NCBI GenBank assembly: GCA_031841125.1
Contig: CM063108.1
Span: forward strand, 68,110,344-68,174,343
Source of the DNA: Acanthococcus lagerstroemiae
Taxonomy: Eukaryota; Arthropoda; Insecta; Hemiptera; Eriococcidae
Direction of reading: 5' to 3'
DNA length: 64,000 nucleotides
Shown: positions 32,501-44,500 of the stretch, piece by piece
Layout: every line of letters starts with the position of its first letter
How positions within the stretch are numbered: the stretch's first letter is position 1
Made by a program: the position numbers and the translations under genes
The notes under the pieces: generated by a model
The model's database searches: none
What the model was told of the DNA's origin: nothing
Seen by the model: only the letters and a program-made list of their open reading frames with translations

Positions 32501-35500
32501 ACTTGAGGAGGTGTTTCGTACGCTGTAATTCACTAACCGTTGAGTTACCACGTCTTTGGTACACGCAGGATCCGTTAGCCTCCCGTGCTGTTCTCCCCCT
32601 TGTGGGTCACCCCTGAGCTGGTCGTGGCACCATTGTGGTTCTTCCCGAAACCGTCCGTTTCTCCTTACGACCCTAGAAGTTTCGACGTTCGGTTACCACA
32701 CATCTTACAAAAAACATCCATCGCATGTTTAAGGCTAATGAAAACTTGAAACAGGTGACAAAAGTGAACGTCGAAGATGAACACTTTGTGGAAAGCATGA
32801 TTGAATGCCATTTGTCTTTCCTCAAATCAATTGCAAATTCCGTTCAGTAGTGGATAGCTCGGAAGAAAGACGTGTTTGTAGTGATTCGGCAGCTTAGAAA
32901 GCCGGCCGTATTCTCAACAGTAAGTTTGAGCGAATACAGTTTGTCTGATTTGCTACAATTACTGTATTAATTGGAAATGGGCCAAGATTGAACTGATGAA
33001 GTTGAACCTGCTAGTTTGATGACTTCTGATTTGAGGACTACATTCGTCAATGAAGATTTTGTCACGTGCTATCTATATTTAACAAGCTCGTAGACACAAT
33101 TCTGTTCCTCCTCAAGTCGAAAACGTACTCGCCCTTGGATCGTTACCACATTCTGAATTACTTCAAACCTGTCAAATTCCAGCAACGTGGTCGCCCCTAC
33201 ATTCACTTACTGCTGTGGTTGGAAGAGAATCCGGAGAAACCTGTGAGAGAAATGACGCCGGCGACTATTCATTTAATCGACTCTTTGATATGCGTAGATC
33301 CCGAGCCTATTGATGGACAAAAGTTGCATACACTCATACCATTGTTACAAGCAAGATAAAGATGAACAATTTGGCGTTCCCTTTTTGCCGATGAATAAGA
33401 CTGCCGTGTTATTGCCAATAACGAAAGAAGATGGCCGTTGCGAAAATCTTCATCAGAATGATGCAGACGTGCATCTTTCGCTTGAATTTGTAGAATTCGA
33501 ATCTTTGACATATTCTTGCGCCACCATTCCGTGACATATTGCTACTACCTGGATATTTTGCGTGCTGGAATTATGACTAAAGTTTTCATCAAAAGTGCTA
33601 TTCCTCAGCGATGGATGAATAATTCAATCCCTGGATAGCAAAAGTGCTGCGGTCCAACATGGATATTCACTTCATTTTGTTGGAGTACTCGTGTGCAATA
33701 TACGTGGTTGAGTTTGAGTATGTAAACAGAACCAACCTTTGAATGAGTAACCTGTATATAGAACTAATGAAGTTCCGAGACGAATTCCCTGACAAGGATT
33801 ACACTATCTTGCTGATCGAGGTCGAGCTAAAAATACAACGCGATTGGAATTTCGTAGCAAGGAGCATCTTGGTACTTGCTCAACTTGTACGTGAGCGACA
33901 GTACTGGGAAGATAGTGTGTATTCCAACCACGTGGCCTCAGGAACATCAATGGGTTCGCAAAATGAAGAAACTGCTCGATGATGAAGAAATTAAAAGTAA
34001 CTCGACCGATATTTGGGGGAAAAAAGCAAGATTGAAACGTATCAATTTCTCCTCGATTTAGTGACTGTGGTTTCCCTTGCACAGTTCGTGGCGTTTTATA
34101 GGAGCAGTCGCAAAGCACAAACCTACAAACGGCGACCTGTTCCAAAAGTGTTACAATGTCAGGACGATCAATCCGAATCAGATTAATACAAACTGAAAAT
34201 GGTTTTGCTGCATTTGCTATTTCATTCCGAAAAGGTTAATGCACACGACTGCAATCACTATCGCACTCTCTACCTACAAAATTCACAGTTTATCATGAAA
34301 GTGCGAAAAAAATTCGAATCTGATATAGATATCGAAAAAGTACTGGAAAAGTGTCGCCGACTTTTTGAAGAAGACGAGCTAAATGGACCAAATTCAAAAA
34401 CTGAAAAGTATGCTAAAAGTAAGGCGATTGACGAAAACTTCCTGCAGAACATTGTAGATGGGCAGGATAACGATATTCGATTTCGGCCCATGGAGAAAAT
34501 GTCATCGATCGTTTGGAAGCGAAAAAATGCCGTGTCGGCTGAACAGTACAGCGAACCAGAGCTATCAAACCATAAACAATAACTGAATAATTACCGTTAA
34601 CTGAAGGAAGCATAAAACCATTAACTGTAATAATAATGGAATGATGTACTGTAACATAACCGCAATCATTAACTATTATGAATCAAATAACTTGACTATA
34701 ACAATTACAGTTGAATTAAAAAAAAATTAATCGGTTCTCAATTATTTTTGAATTATTCTCAGACATCACTGGACGACCGAGGAATGCTTTGGGAAAAGTG
34801 CCTTAATAATTCATTAGACCTTTTTCCTGGTTTTTATTTTTCTAATAATACGACAAGAAAGGTAATGGATGCAGAATTGAATTAAGACCTTACTTTCATG
34901 CAATTCTGTCTTGTTCTAGGTCATTTTTCTTTTTATTTCATTTTATTGTTTCTGATTATTAAGTAAGTTTTGGTTTTAAACGTCGACTGACCATTATAAA
35001 AGTTACTAAAATCCATAATGTGCATTCCTATTCTTATTAGTTTTGTTCTGGTTTTTGTCTTCAATTATTAAATGAGTTTTGGAAGGTAAAATTTATGTGT
35101 AATTCCTACAATAGTTTTGTTTTGTAATCATTAAATGAGTTTGGAGGTGATACATAAAACTGAATGAAATACAGCGTTTACAAAATTAAGATGTAAGTTT
35201 GAGAAAATAATGAAGATTCAGAGTTAGAGGTTAGGGTCTTTGTCATAGTTTTCGTTATAGCCCCTGCCGTTGTCTAATTTTTAACTAATACTATTTCCTC
35301 GGAGAATATTATTTGTATTAATCTTGCAGAGAAACCTTTCCGGAGCAAATCAGATGGTTCATCAGGGTGCTGGAATGGGTGGCATTGGCAATGCCTACGT
35401 TGGATCTGCGATTTACAATGCGCAGACGAATACACATAATGTTCAACCTGTCATAGCTTCGACGCCAATTTGTAATCTCAGTGACACCGCCCAGATACTT

Positions 35501-38500
35501 TCCTCTGTGCCCACACCATCTAACATCACGTTTCGTAATCTTCCATTTTACAAGCTAAAGCACGAAGTTCTTCGACCTGCCATACTGAGTAAGTTATTTT
35601 TATTTATATATTTACAAATTATCTTATGATTTACTCAAGAACAACTTTGTAATAGCCAGTATGTGCTGGTTCTAGATGCCAACAGTCTTTCCTCGTTGCC
35701 TGCTAACGTCAGAACTAGCGCTACGCAGGAGTTTCATTTAACCTTCGTTTTATCTTGTGCGATGGCTTCAGACTTGGCAATGAATCGAGATACCATGAAA
35801 AATGAGTACGTCGTGCAGGTACGGTTGTGTATGCTAATACTATTGTATTATACATTGAATATGCTCTATAACTTGTATTATAAACGAAAACACTTTCTGC
35901 CGCCCGCAACATGCGAAAAACTTGGCACAGTGGCGAATAAGGAAAACGGATGCTTACATGTATACATTTGTGTGTAGTGGCTGTGTATGCGCCAAGTGCT
36001 CAAACTTTGTAGTCTATTGCACTTTTCTTCAGATTGCTGTTAAGGATCAGCTCAGTAGCCTCACTTTTACAGCCAACTTGAAAATTTTATTGAGTTCTAT
36101 TCCTTCGACTTCACTGGATGCTGGATACTCTAGTCCCAGTGCTTCGCGTCTTGTCCCGGCTATTGCTAAGTATTGACATATGATGTGAATCGAAGTTTCT
36201 TCCTCTTCTGCACAGTGCCTACAGAATCCGCTTTTATTCACTCCTATTTTATACCACATATGATTTGTGGCCCCATGACCAGTTAGTAGTCCGACCATGA
36301 GCCGTGCATGTTTCCTGTCTAGCCTTTGTAGGAATATGGCATACGTACTGGGGGCGTTCCCTATCAGTGTTTTGCTGAATTTCATGCCACTGGCCATCCG
36401 TTAGTGCATTCCGCCTGCTCGCTTATGCAAGCCTTCACCTTGGATTTTATGATGCTGTATACTACAGGAAGACACAGCTGGGCGTTGCCAGTTTCTTTTT
36501 TATGCCCTCAAGAATGGAGGCATACACACTTCGTTGATGATCTATATAGTGTTGTAAATATGTGATTCTTTCATCAAAGTAGTTGAAATTGAGGTGACCG
36601 GTGAAGGAAAAAAAAACACGATTTGTAAGACTTTTTTTTTAATCAACTTTTTAAAATTCTATTTTGCTCTATCTGTGAGGAGTTTCAAGCCCATCAGAGT
36701 CGTATCCGAGTCATGATGAGTCTTGAGTGTATTTGGTGTATGAGAAATATGAATTCAAACTTCTTTTTTTATTAGTTATGAAATTATTTTGTAATTGACG
36801 CTTTACTTCAAAAAGTGCATATATGTATACGAAGAAAGTTACTTCCTCGAAAACCAGGGTTGAAGTTTGTAGACGCTGGGTGACAGCTCACAGTGGGCAG
36901 TTTTTTCAAGATTGGAAAAGAATCGAATCCAGTTTGCGGATTCGAAAAAATGGATTCGAATCCGCTTTTGGGAATTGGATTCGTATCAGTGATTCGAATC
37001 CAATGGACGACACGACCCGGATTCCTAAAATTTATTCGAATCTTTTTACTGGATTCGTCGGAATTTTTTAGTTAGCCGTATTAGGCGCTGAAGTCGCCTA
37101 ATATGGCTATCCGTTTTAGCCACTTTTCTTTTTTTAATGGGGGGGGGGGGAAGTAATAAGAGCTACAAAATTCCTTCTGGCCTCCTCAGTCGAAACATTA
37201 AATTTAATTTCTCCGGAAACTACATTGCTGAAGTTGTGTTTACCATGATTACATCGAATAAGATCCAGTTTTTGGAATATTTGGCATTTTTTGAAGGAAG
37301 AAAAAAAAATGTCAACGATTGCTGCGTGAGTAAAATAATAGGTATCGTTTCTTTTGATTTTGTAACAGCAAAAAAGGTTCTATGATTCCCAGATTCGATG
37401 ATTCGGGGAATCGTGGATAATCCACTCCATTCATTCGAATCACAGTAAACGTAAATCATTCTCGAATCATATTCGAATCCAAAAAAAGTACTGATTCGTG
37501 GATTTGGATTCAAATCCAAGTTTAGTGGATTCGTTTTCAACCTTGCTTTTTTGTCATGGATATGTCTATTGGCTGGCCCTCCCATCCTATTTCCGACCGA
37601 CACGGAACTTGATTCCAGTTCAGTTCAGTTGTGCGTATTGTGTGAAGCCAGTTGGTATGATTTAGCTCTTCATGGTCACAATTGAGTTCAGTGGTCGACA
37701 TTTCCATGGAAATTATTTTTCCTTCTAGTCATGTGCTCATTGATCTTGATCTTCGCTGCGCGGCTGCAGTTTGCAGCCTATTAATTTGCAATACTAGGAC
37801 CGTATAGTCTCACATAGGTGTGCTAAGTCGCCATTTTGGTTCAGGGTTTGTTGTTAACAACGCATTCAATTTGATTAAATACACAGCGTCACGCGGTATC
37901 ATTCGCTCTAGAAGTTTGGTGAACCAAAATGGCAGCCTAGCATATCCGTGTGGAACTACAGAGCCTTAGCAATACTTAAAAGTTTGACATCTTACAGCCA
38001 TGGGTCGAGCCCTATACACACAAGTACTCGCATACCCCATTTTGGAGCCCATCATGCCCGTGGATGCCGAATCCGACTATGCGGAGCATACCGCGTAGTC
38101 AATTCGGGATCAACAAGCACGATGGGCTCCAGAATGGCGTGTGCGAGTACTCATCTTTATAGGTGGCTTTACTACGGGTACACTTGAGTGCAAACTGTAA
38201 CGCCCCCCCCCCCGAAACGCTCGACGTTCCACTCTACATTCTTCCATTTTCCTACTAGCCATGTGCTCATTGATCTTGATCTTTGCTGCGCGGCTGCAAT
38301 CTACAGCCGATTAGTTTGCAATGCTTAAAAGTTTGACATCTAACAGTCATGGGTATACTTAAGCAAAAACTGTAAAACTGCCCCCCCCCGACGCGCTCGA
38401 CGCTCCACCCGACATTCTTCCAGCCATGTGCTTATTGATCTTGATCTTAGCTGCGCGACTGCAGTCTGCAGCCGTGTTGTTAATAGAATAGAAATTCCGA

Positions 38501-41500
38501 TGGAAATTTTGAAATTAGGGTATGATACACTCCTGTTACTATGAAGTCATGTTACTGAGTATATTTGAGCGAAATCCGTGTTTGTACCAAACGTTTGGAT
38601 TTTACCATTTCCTAGCATTTTGTCGTGATCTCGTGAATGCCTTATTAATCGTGAAACTGGACACGTCTGAATAGTAAGACGAGAATGGTTCCGAAATCGA
38701 AAGGACATTTGACTGAATGTGTAGAACATGTCCAGTAACTATAAAACATATCCATGTACCCGCATGCAATGTAGATATTCGTCATCAGTTTACTGATGAT
38801 TGATTGTATCTTTGCAACGGAGGGTCATTTATGTGCTTTTTGGGTCTTATGATAATTCCCAGTAAGCTGACGTTTTTTGTTCAGGTTGAAAACCAGGTTT
38901 GCAGATGACGAGAGCAATAATACTACAACTGAGGAACGCACTCTTTTTTAGGCTGCTGTTAGAGGAAAAACAAATCATATGCCCTTTTTGAAATGACAAA
39001 AATTTTTGATATCTTGTCACACACTTTCAAATGCGACAAGACATCAATTTGTCGTTTCAAAGCAAAAAGGGCATATTTAGTACATACACATATATTTTTC
39101 TAACAACGGCACAAAAAAAAAAAAAAGTACTCAGTTATAGTTTTATTTAGTACGAATATTTAGTCGCAGAAACCAAAATGTCTTTGACAAGCTTTCTTTC
39201 ATTAAAAATTTTGTTGGCTTGCCAACTGTGAAACGCGATTTTGAGCTATGTAATCAAGGTATGAGGCTCAGCAATGCCTCATTTTTGCAATATATTGATG
39301 CGCAGAATCCGATTTTAATAAAAGTGATGAAAGGGCACGTTTTGAAGTGACAGCGTCAATTGTATTTTCTAATTTTTGCTCTCAACCCAAGCCCTGGAAT
39401 CTGCCCTTTCGAGCATTACCTCAGGGACATCGGGGAGGTTATTAGGGCTGTCTTAGCCCTCTTCTCGTCTTGCCGAAAAATCGGCCCAGATCGAAATGTA
39501 GTGAGTTGCTACGTGAGCTCGAACCCAAGACCTCCGGATTCCGAGATTAGCGCGCTATCCACTCGGCCAACCAGACCCCTTGTGGTGGCACTCCTGAATT
39601 GCATCCCTTTCCCAAGGTAAGCAGATCTTCAGCGGTGTATCACGTAGAAATTCCAGGAGTATAGACGACTCCCGTAGCAACATGTTGACTCTCGGTCGAG
39701 CCGCCGTGAAGTGCTCTTCGAAGGTCTGCGAGCTTGATACTAACGAACAATCGTGTGAACCTTTATACTATGTTAAAATCATTCATTTGTTACTTCTTCG
39801 CCAACTTACTTGGTCTGTGGCGTAACGCAGGCACAGCTTAGAATAACCGCCGTCGAAAGTGCCAATCAAACGAACAGTACCGAGTACGATGATTTCTTGC
39901 CGCTTGGACTGGTTGTTCGTGTGAATGGTCGTCAGTGCAACACCCTACCTGTAAGTAATAACTAATAACGTCTCGCAGTGTCCTACCTTCAGCCCTTTCG
40001 GACATGAAGCTTGAATCTCACTGTTGAAATTTCGGTAAACTGTCTGAAAGTCGTAATGTACGTTTCAGCCTTGCAGTCCTAGCACCAGGCAGGGTGCTGA
40101 ATCACGTCGCATTCCGAGGCCAATCAGCCTAACACATTTGATTAAAATGTCTCCTATGAACGCGAATCAGTTGATCATAAATTGGGCTCCAGAAACCGGG
40201 AAAATGTACGTTGTTACGTTGAACCTGGTTGAAAAACTATCATCTCAGTTTCTACTTGACCGGCTTAACGAAAGGCCGAAAATTTCAGTTGACAGCACGA
40301 AGCTCATGAGTTAGTACTCGCAGTTTATCTTGTATATTCGTTACCCAGTTCTGTCGCGTGAAATCAGGCTAATCGCGTGTCGCTTTCTTTGCAGTCCGAG
40401 AGCAGTACAAACGTGTGATCGACGATGACGACGAAGGCGGCGGGGGCGACGACGCTGATGACGATGATATTGCGACGACCATTGTACGCGTATCCTTGGT
40501 GTGCCCGCTCGTGAAGTTCCGCATGACGTACCCGGCAAAGGGTAAGAACTGTAGCCATCTCCAGTGTTTCGATGGAAACGCGTACATCAGCCTGAACGAG
40601 AAGAAACCTACTTGGAACTGCCCAGTCTGCAATCGCGCCCTGTATTATGACGACCTACTCCTCGACCAGTGAGTACTTTGCTGCGGACGGCGCCGAATTC
40701 TCAACATCGAATCGATTGACTATGTAAGCGATTTTCTAGGTATTTCTTGGACGTGCTGCAAAACGACCAGCTGTCGCCGGACTGTCAAGAAGTGCAGTTA
40801 CTGGTAGATGGCACTTGGAAAAGTTACGATGAAGATACTGCCAACGAGTCAAATAATGATCGACAGAATGCGAACGCTCAGTCTGCCAATAAGTCTCCTA
40901 ATTCTTCGCCTTTGCAACAGAATGTACGTATTTTTTTCCAGTTGATACGTTTTCGATCCTTTCCAAATTTTTACCCAGCTGATGAAGTCAGACGTCATGG
41001 TTTATTGATGAAACCGGAACTGAAATTGTGACTTGATCTGAGTCTTGAGACGATCTCGTTGAACAAAATTGAACCACATAGTTCAGAAACAACGTACGTC
41101 CCAAGATTTCGAAAATTGGTTTTTACAGAAAAATGTACCTTCGCCCTAGGCGGCAGCTATGGTGAAAAAATGAGAATTTTCTCCGATCGGTAAAGAACGT
41201 GCCAGATCTGAGAAATTTACGTGTAATGCAGAAACTACGTAACCCCGGGACTTACGTTGTATCTGCACTGCATGAGAATCTGAAAAGATTCCGAACGAGT
41301 TCCGACTTGTTCCATTCTATTCTACGGTTCCTGGTCGTGAACGCAAATATCAAGAAAATTCAATATCGATAATATCAGTATCAAAACCAAGTGATATCAA
41401 TATTATCAATATCAAACGACAAAGTTTCAGTAGTAGAGCAAAGGGCTGCGTGACTGCAGTCTGCAGCTTCGCAGTTTGAAGTCTCGAGTAGACAGGGACG

Positions 41501-44500
41501 TACCTATATGGGGAGAAGGGGGAACTTACCCCGCAGGAATTTTTCACTCAGCAGTTGGGAAAATTTATCATTTCAGTAATAAGCGAGATACCAACAAATT
41601 AACGCAAGTCTAGGCGATGAACAGTATGAGCTACGGTGCGAATCGATCATGTAGTGCAGAAACCACGTATGTCCAGCATATTGAAACTCCGCCCACAACG
41701 ACAGATATTACGTAAATGTGTGGAAATTTGTGTAACAATGTCTACTCATTACTAATGCATCGAGTGCCTTGAAATTTTTTCCACAAAGATCACGTTAGAA
41801 GGCTGTAAACTGTTTTATTTTGTTCCTGAAACGTTTTGCTTTTTGGACTTACGTGGTTTCTGAAATATACAATTCAATTATTCCGGTTGGCTACTGTCCC
41901 ACAATAGTTCGAGCAATGAGAGAAGTTCAGTAATAAAGTTTTGTGTTTTGGCTTGTTGATCAGATTGTGGTAATTTTTTTCAGTTGTCTTCACTGTTTTC
42001 TGTTCCTAAAAAGTTGTACCACTGTATCAGCAATGTGCAGAAAAAAATGTTCCATTAATGCTATTCATAATTTCTTCTAATGTTTGTATCTTAGCACCTT
42101 TGAATGTAATAACTGGCAAACTGTTACACGGTTTCAGGATGAGTTGCTTGCTCACCTGGATAGGAGGAGGATACCAAGTACTTGAACACCCTGTGTGTAG
42201 TCGCAGCGAGTTGTCCAGGCGTAATAGCAGTGGCGTAGCTCTGATCTTCCCGAAGGGGAGGGGGCAAAGTAAGGTTTTCAAAGGAGAAAAAGTCGAAAAT
42301 TGAGGTATTTGTTAAAAATCGCCGATATTAGAGGACTACGTAAAAATATTGTGGGGGACGTGCCCCCTCGTGTCACCCCCTTTCCCCCCGACACTACGCC
42401 ACTGCGTAATAAAGTGATAGCCGAAGCACCTAGCCAAAGTGGCCGAACGAAAACTTCAGCCCAGGATCTTAGGCTCTAAAATCCACCTTCTTCGTTATCA
42501 TAGTGCTTCTCGACTGAGTTGTAATATGTTTTATAGTCTGAGTGAATCTAAACGAGTCTTGAAAAGCTTCAATCCGTCTTGATGTGTCGTGTGAGTCCTA
42601 GTAGTTTTAGCGACGGCCTAACGAGTCCGAAGAAGTTTTGACAATCAACACCCGGATTTAGAGCCGTCTTAACATGTGTCTGTTTAAAATTGCACTTATT
42701 AACCTTCAATGTGTGAAAATATCCATATTTTTCGATTGGTGCCAGTTGATAGCCCGGTTAAGTTAAGGTTACCATCTGTCCAGGAAATCCCGGACATGTT
42801 AGGATTATGAGCTTCAGGGGAAATGTCCGACAGAGATTGTAATAAAAGTCCGGAAAAACTTTAAACTTTTACTGTACACACATCTTGCTAAAAACAAAGA
42901 CAATCAAAGAATCAAAGATTGGACTATGCATTTTGTTTTCCTGGAGGGCGGTAGTTGTGAACTAATAATGAAGTAAATACTAATGATAAAATGTTATTTC
43001 TCAGTGACTAGTGGTACACCTAGGTACACCGTATCGTATGATTATAATTACTTAACTTGAAAAACATGTTGTTTCAGAATTCAGAAGAAAAACGTGTTTT
43101 TTTCAGAGCTAGAACATGTGTTTCTTTTAAGAAGAAACATGTTTTTCTCGAAAAAATATTATGTTTTTTAACCTCAAAATTACAATTTATTGTACATTAG
43201 CTATTGACAGTTGACTGGCTTGTAGCTGAACAGGAAAATCATCGGCTGACTTAAGACTATGTCAAAAATATTAATAAAAATTCAGCTACTGCTACTGCTG
43301 CTGATGAGACCATTAGCTGCTTAAACCTATCAATCCTGGATTTGATACCCCAAATATCATGGGGGGGGGCATAACTTTTCTGTGTCCGGAATTCGTGTTC
43401 CGCTGGTCTGGTAACCCTAGGCTAAAGCCAGTCTTCTGAAGAGAATGAATTTGAACCAAAAAGTTACTAGATTTCTGTATCCAATATATTTGTCATTGTT
43501 ATATTCCTTAGTTTCTCGACTAGATGTTTCTCCACTATTTTTTCTTCTATGCTAATCTTTTTATTTTTGAGAAGGATTTACACTTTGTATTCTTCATTAT
43601 TTTTATGTGAAAAGAAGGTTATGTGTAAAAAAAAGTCATAATCCTGTACGCCTACATCGAAAACTTAACGTATTCCTCTTTAGTTGTCAGCCATGATAAA
43701 GGATCTGAGAGCTGCAATATTTTTAGTTCTTGAGCACTCATGAAAATCAGTTCTCTCTGCACTCAGCTGATTTGGTATAAATTTATATTTTAAAAGTTGA
43801 ATTCCCGTGGAAAATTATCTGTCATCTCTCGTAAATCGCCGTGTGTACCAGAAAGAAAGGTTTACTTCTTTTTTCCGATTTTGAGAAAGAATATAACTGA
43901 AATCGTAGGCACGCAACTCGATAATTCTGCTTTCCGATCATAAGCTAAGCACGAAGCGCCATGGAAGACCGATCACTTCACTCCAGCGCTTCGAATACCA
44001 CTCGTAGATTATCGTGTTTTCGTGTGTATTCGATTCCGTGTATGTTTGAATAATAATAATTAAAGCACCTTGATTTGTGTCGATATTGAATGTATCTTTT
44101 AAGAAGCCACTGATGAACTCTTCTAATTCCAGGCTGTCTGCTCTGGCGATTCGATTTCAGAAGACAACGGTAAGCTCTTATTTTTCCAACTAGAATCGTA
44201 CGGTAGACGGAAAACTCTGTAAGTGAATGTTCTGACGCGAAATTATTATTTGTAGATCGTAAACATAGTACCCCTGTAGATAATTCGTCAGATACTGCCA
44301 ACGCGAACGCAGGTCCGATTGTCGATTTGATTTCGGACGATGAGGAGGCGTTGGAAGAGCCATCATCATGTGAACCACCAACAGTTCCACCAGTTCCAGC
44401 AGTTCCGGAGGAGAGTAAAGGAGCCTCTGTCGGCCCCGTCGATACACCCTCCAGCGTCGCCCCCGTGACCGAATCCACTAACGGTAAAGTATATTTGGTT

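Larger units (their letters stand above)
29657..35329. other. PIAS copy 1 first visible intron, 5.7 kb
   Basis: Donor GTACGT, acceptor ATCTTGCAG. It contains a short GC-richer tandem repeat (30478-30660), an unassigned basic open frame (30690-31121) and a decayed Helitron (31230-34582). From 34590 to 35320 it is AT-rich, and nothing was recognised there. Confidence 0.75.
35819..39830. other. PIAS copy 1 intron, 4.0 kb, repeat-filled
   Basis: Donor GTACGG, acceptor CGTAACGCAG. It contains a non-LTR retrotransposon fragment, GAATCC-word repeats, a triplicated CTGCAG block, two foldbacks and a tRNA-derived SINE-like sequence, each listed separately. No additional exon was seen. Confidence 0.8.
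40924..44132. other. PIAS copy 1 intron, 3.2 kb
   Basis: Donor GTACGT, acceptor TAATTCCAG. It contains an AAGACTC-word stretch (42500-42690) and a hAT-like inverted-repeat element (about 42768-43424). The rest has no recognisable gene or repeat, apart from a GATATCAATATTATC-type stretch near 41355-41420. Confidence 0.75.

Noticed and set aside
39507..39580. possible tRNA gene on the minus strand
   Set aside because: A-box and B-box words are present, but no closing acceptor stem or clean anticodon arm could be formed; listed as SINE-like.
43978..44478. 166-codon minus-strand open frame
   Set aside because: It is the antisense shadow of the PIAS copy 1 SIM exon (44256-44483), whose plus-strand frame has family motifs and proper splice sites.
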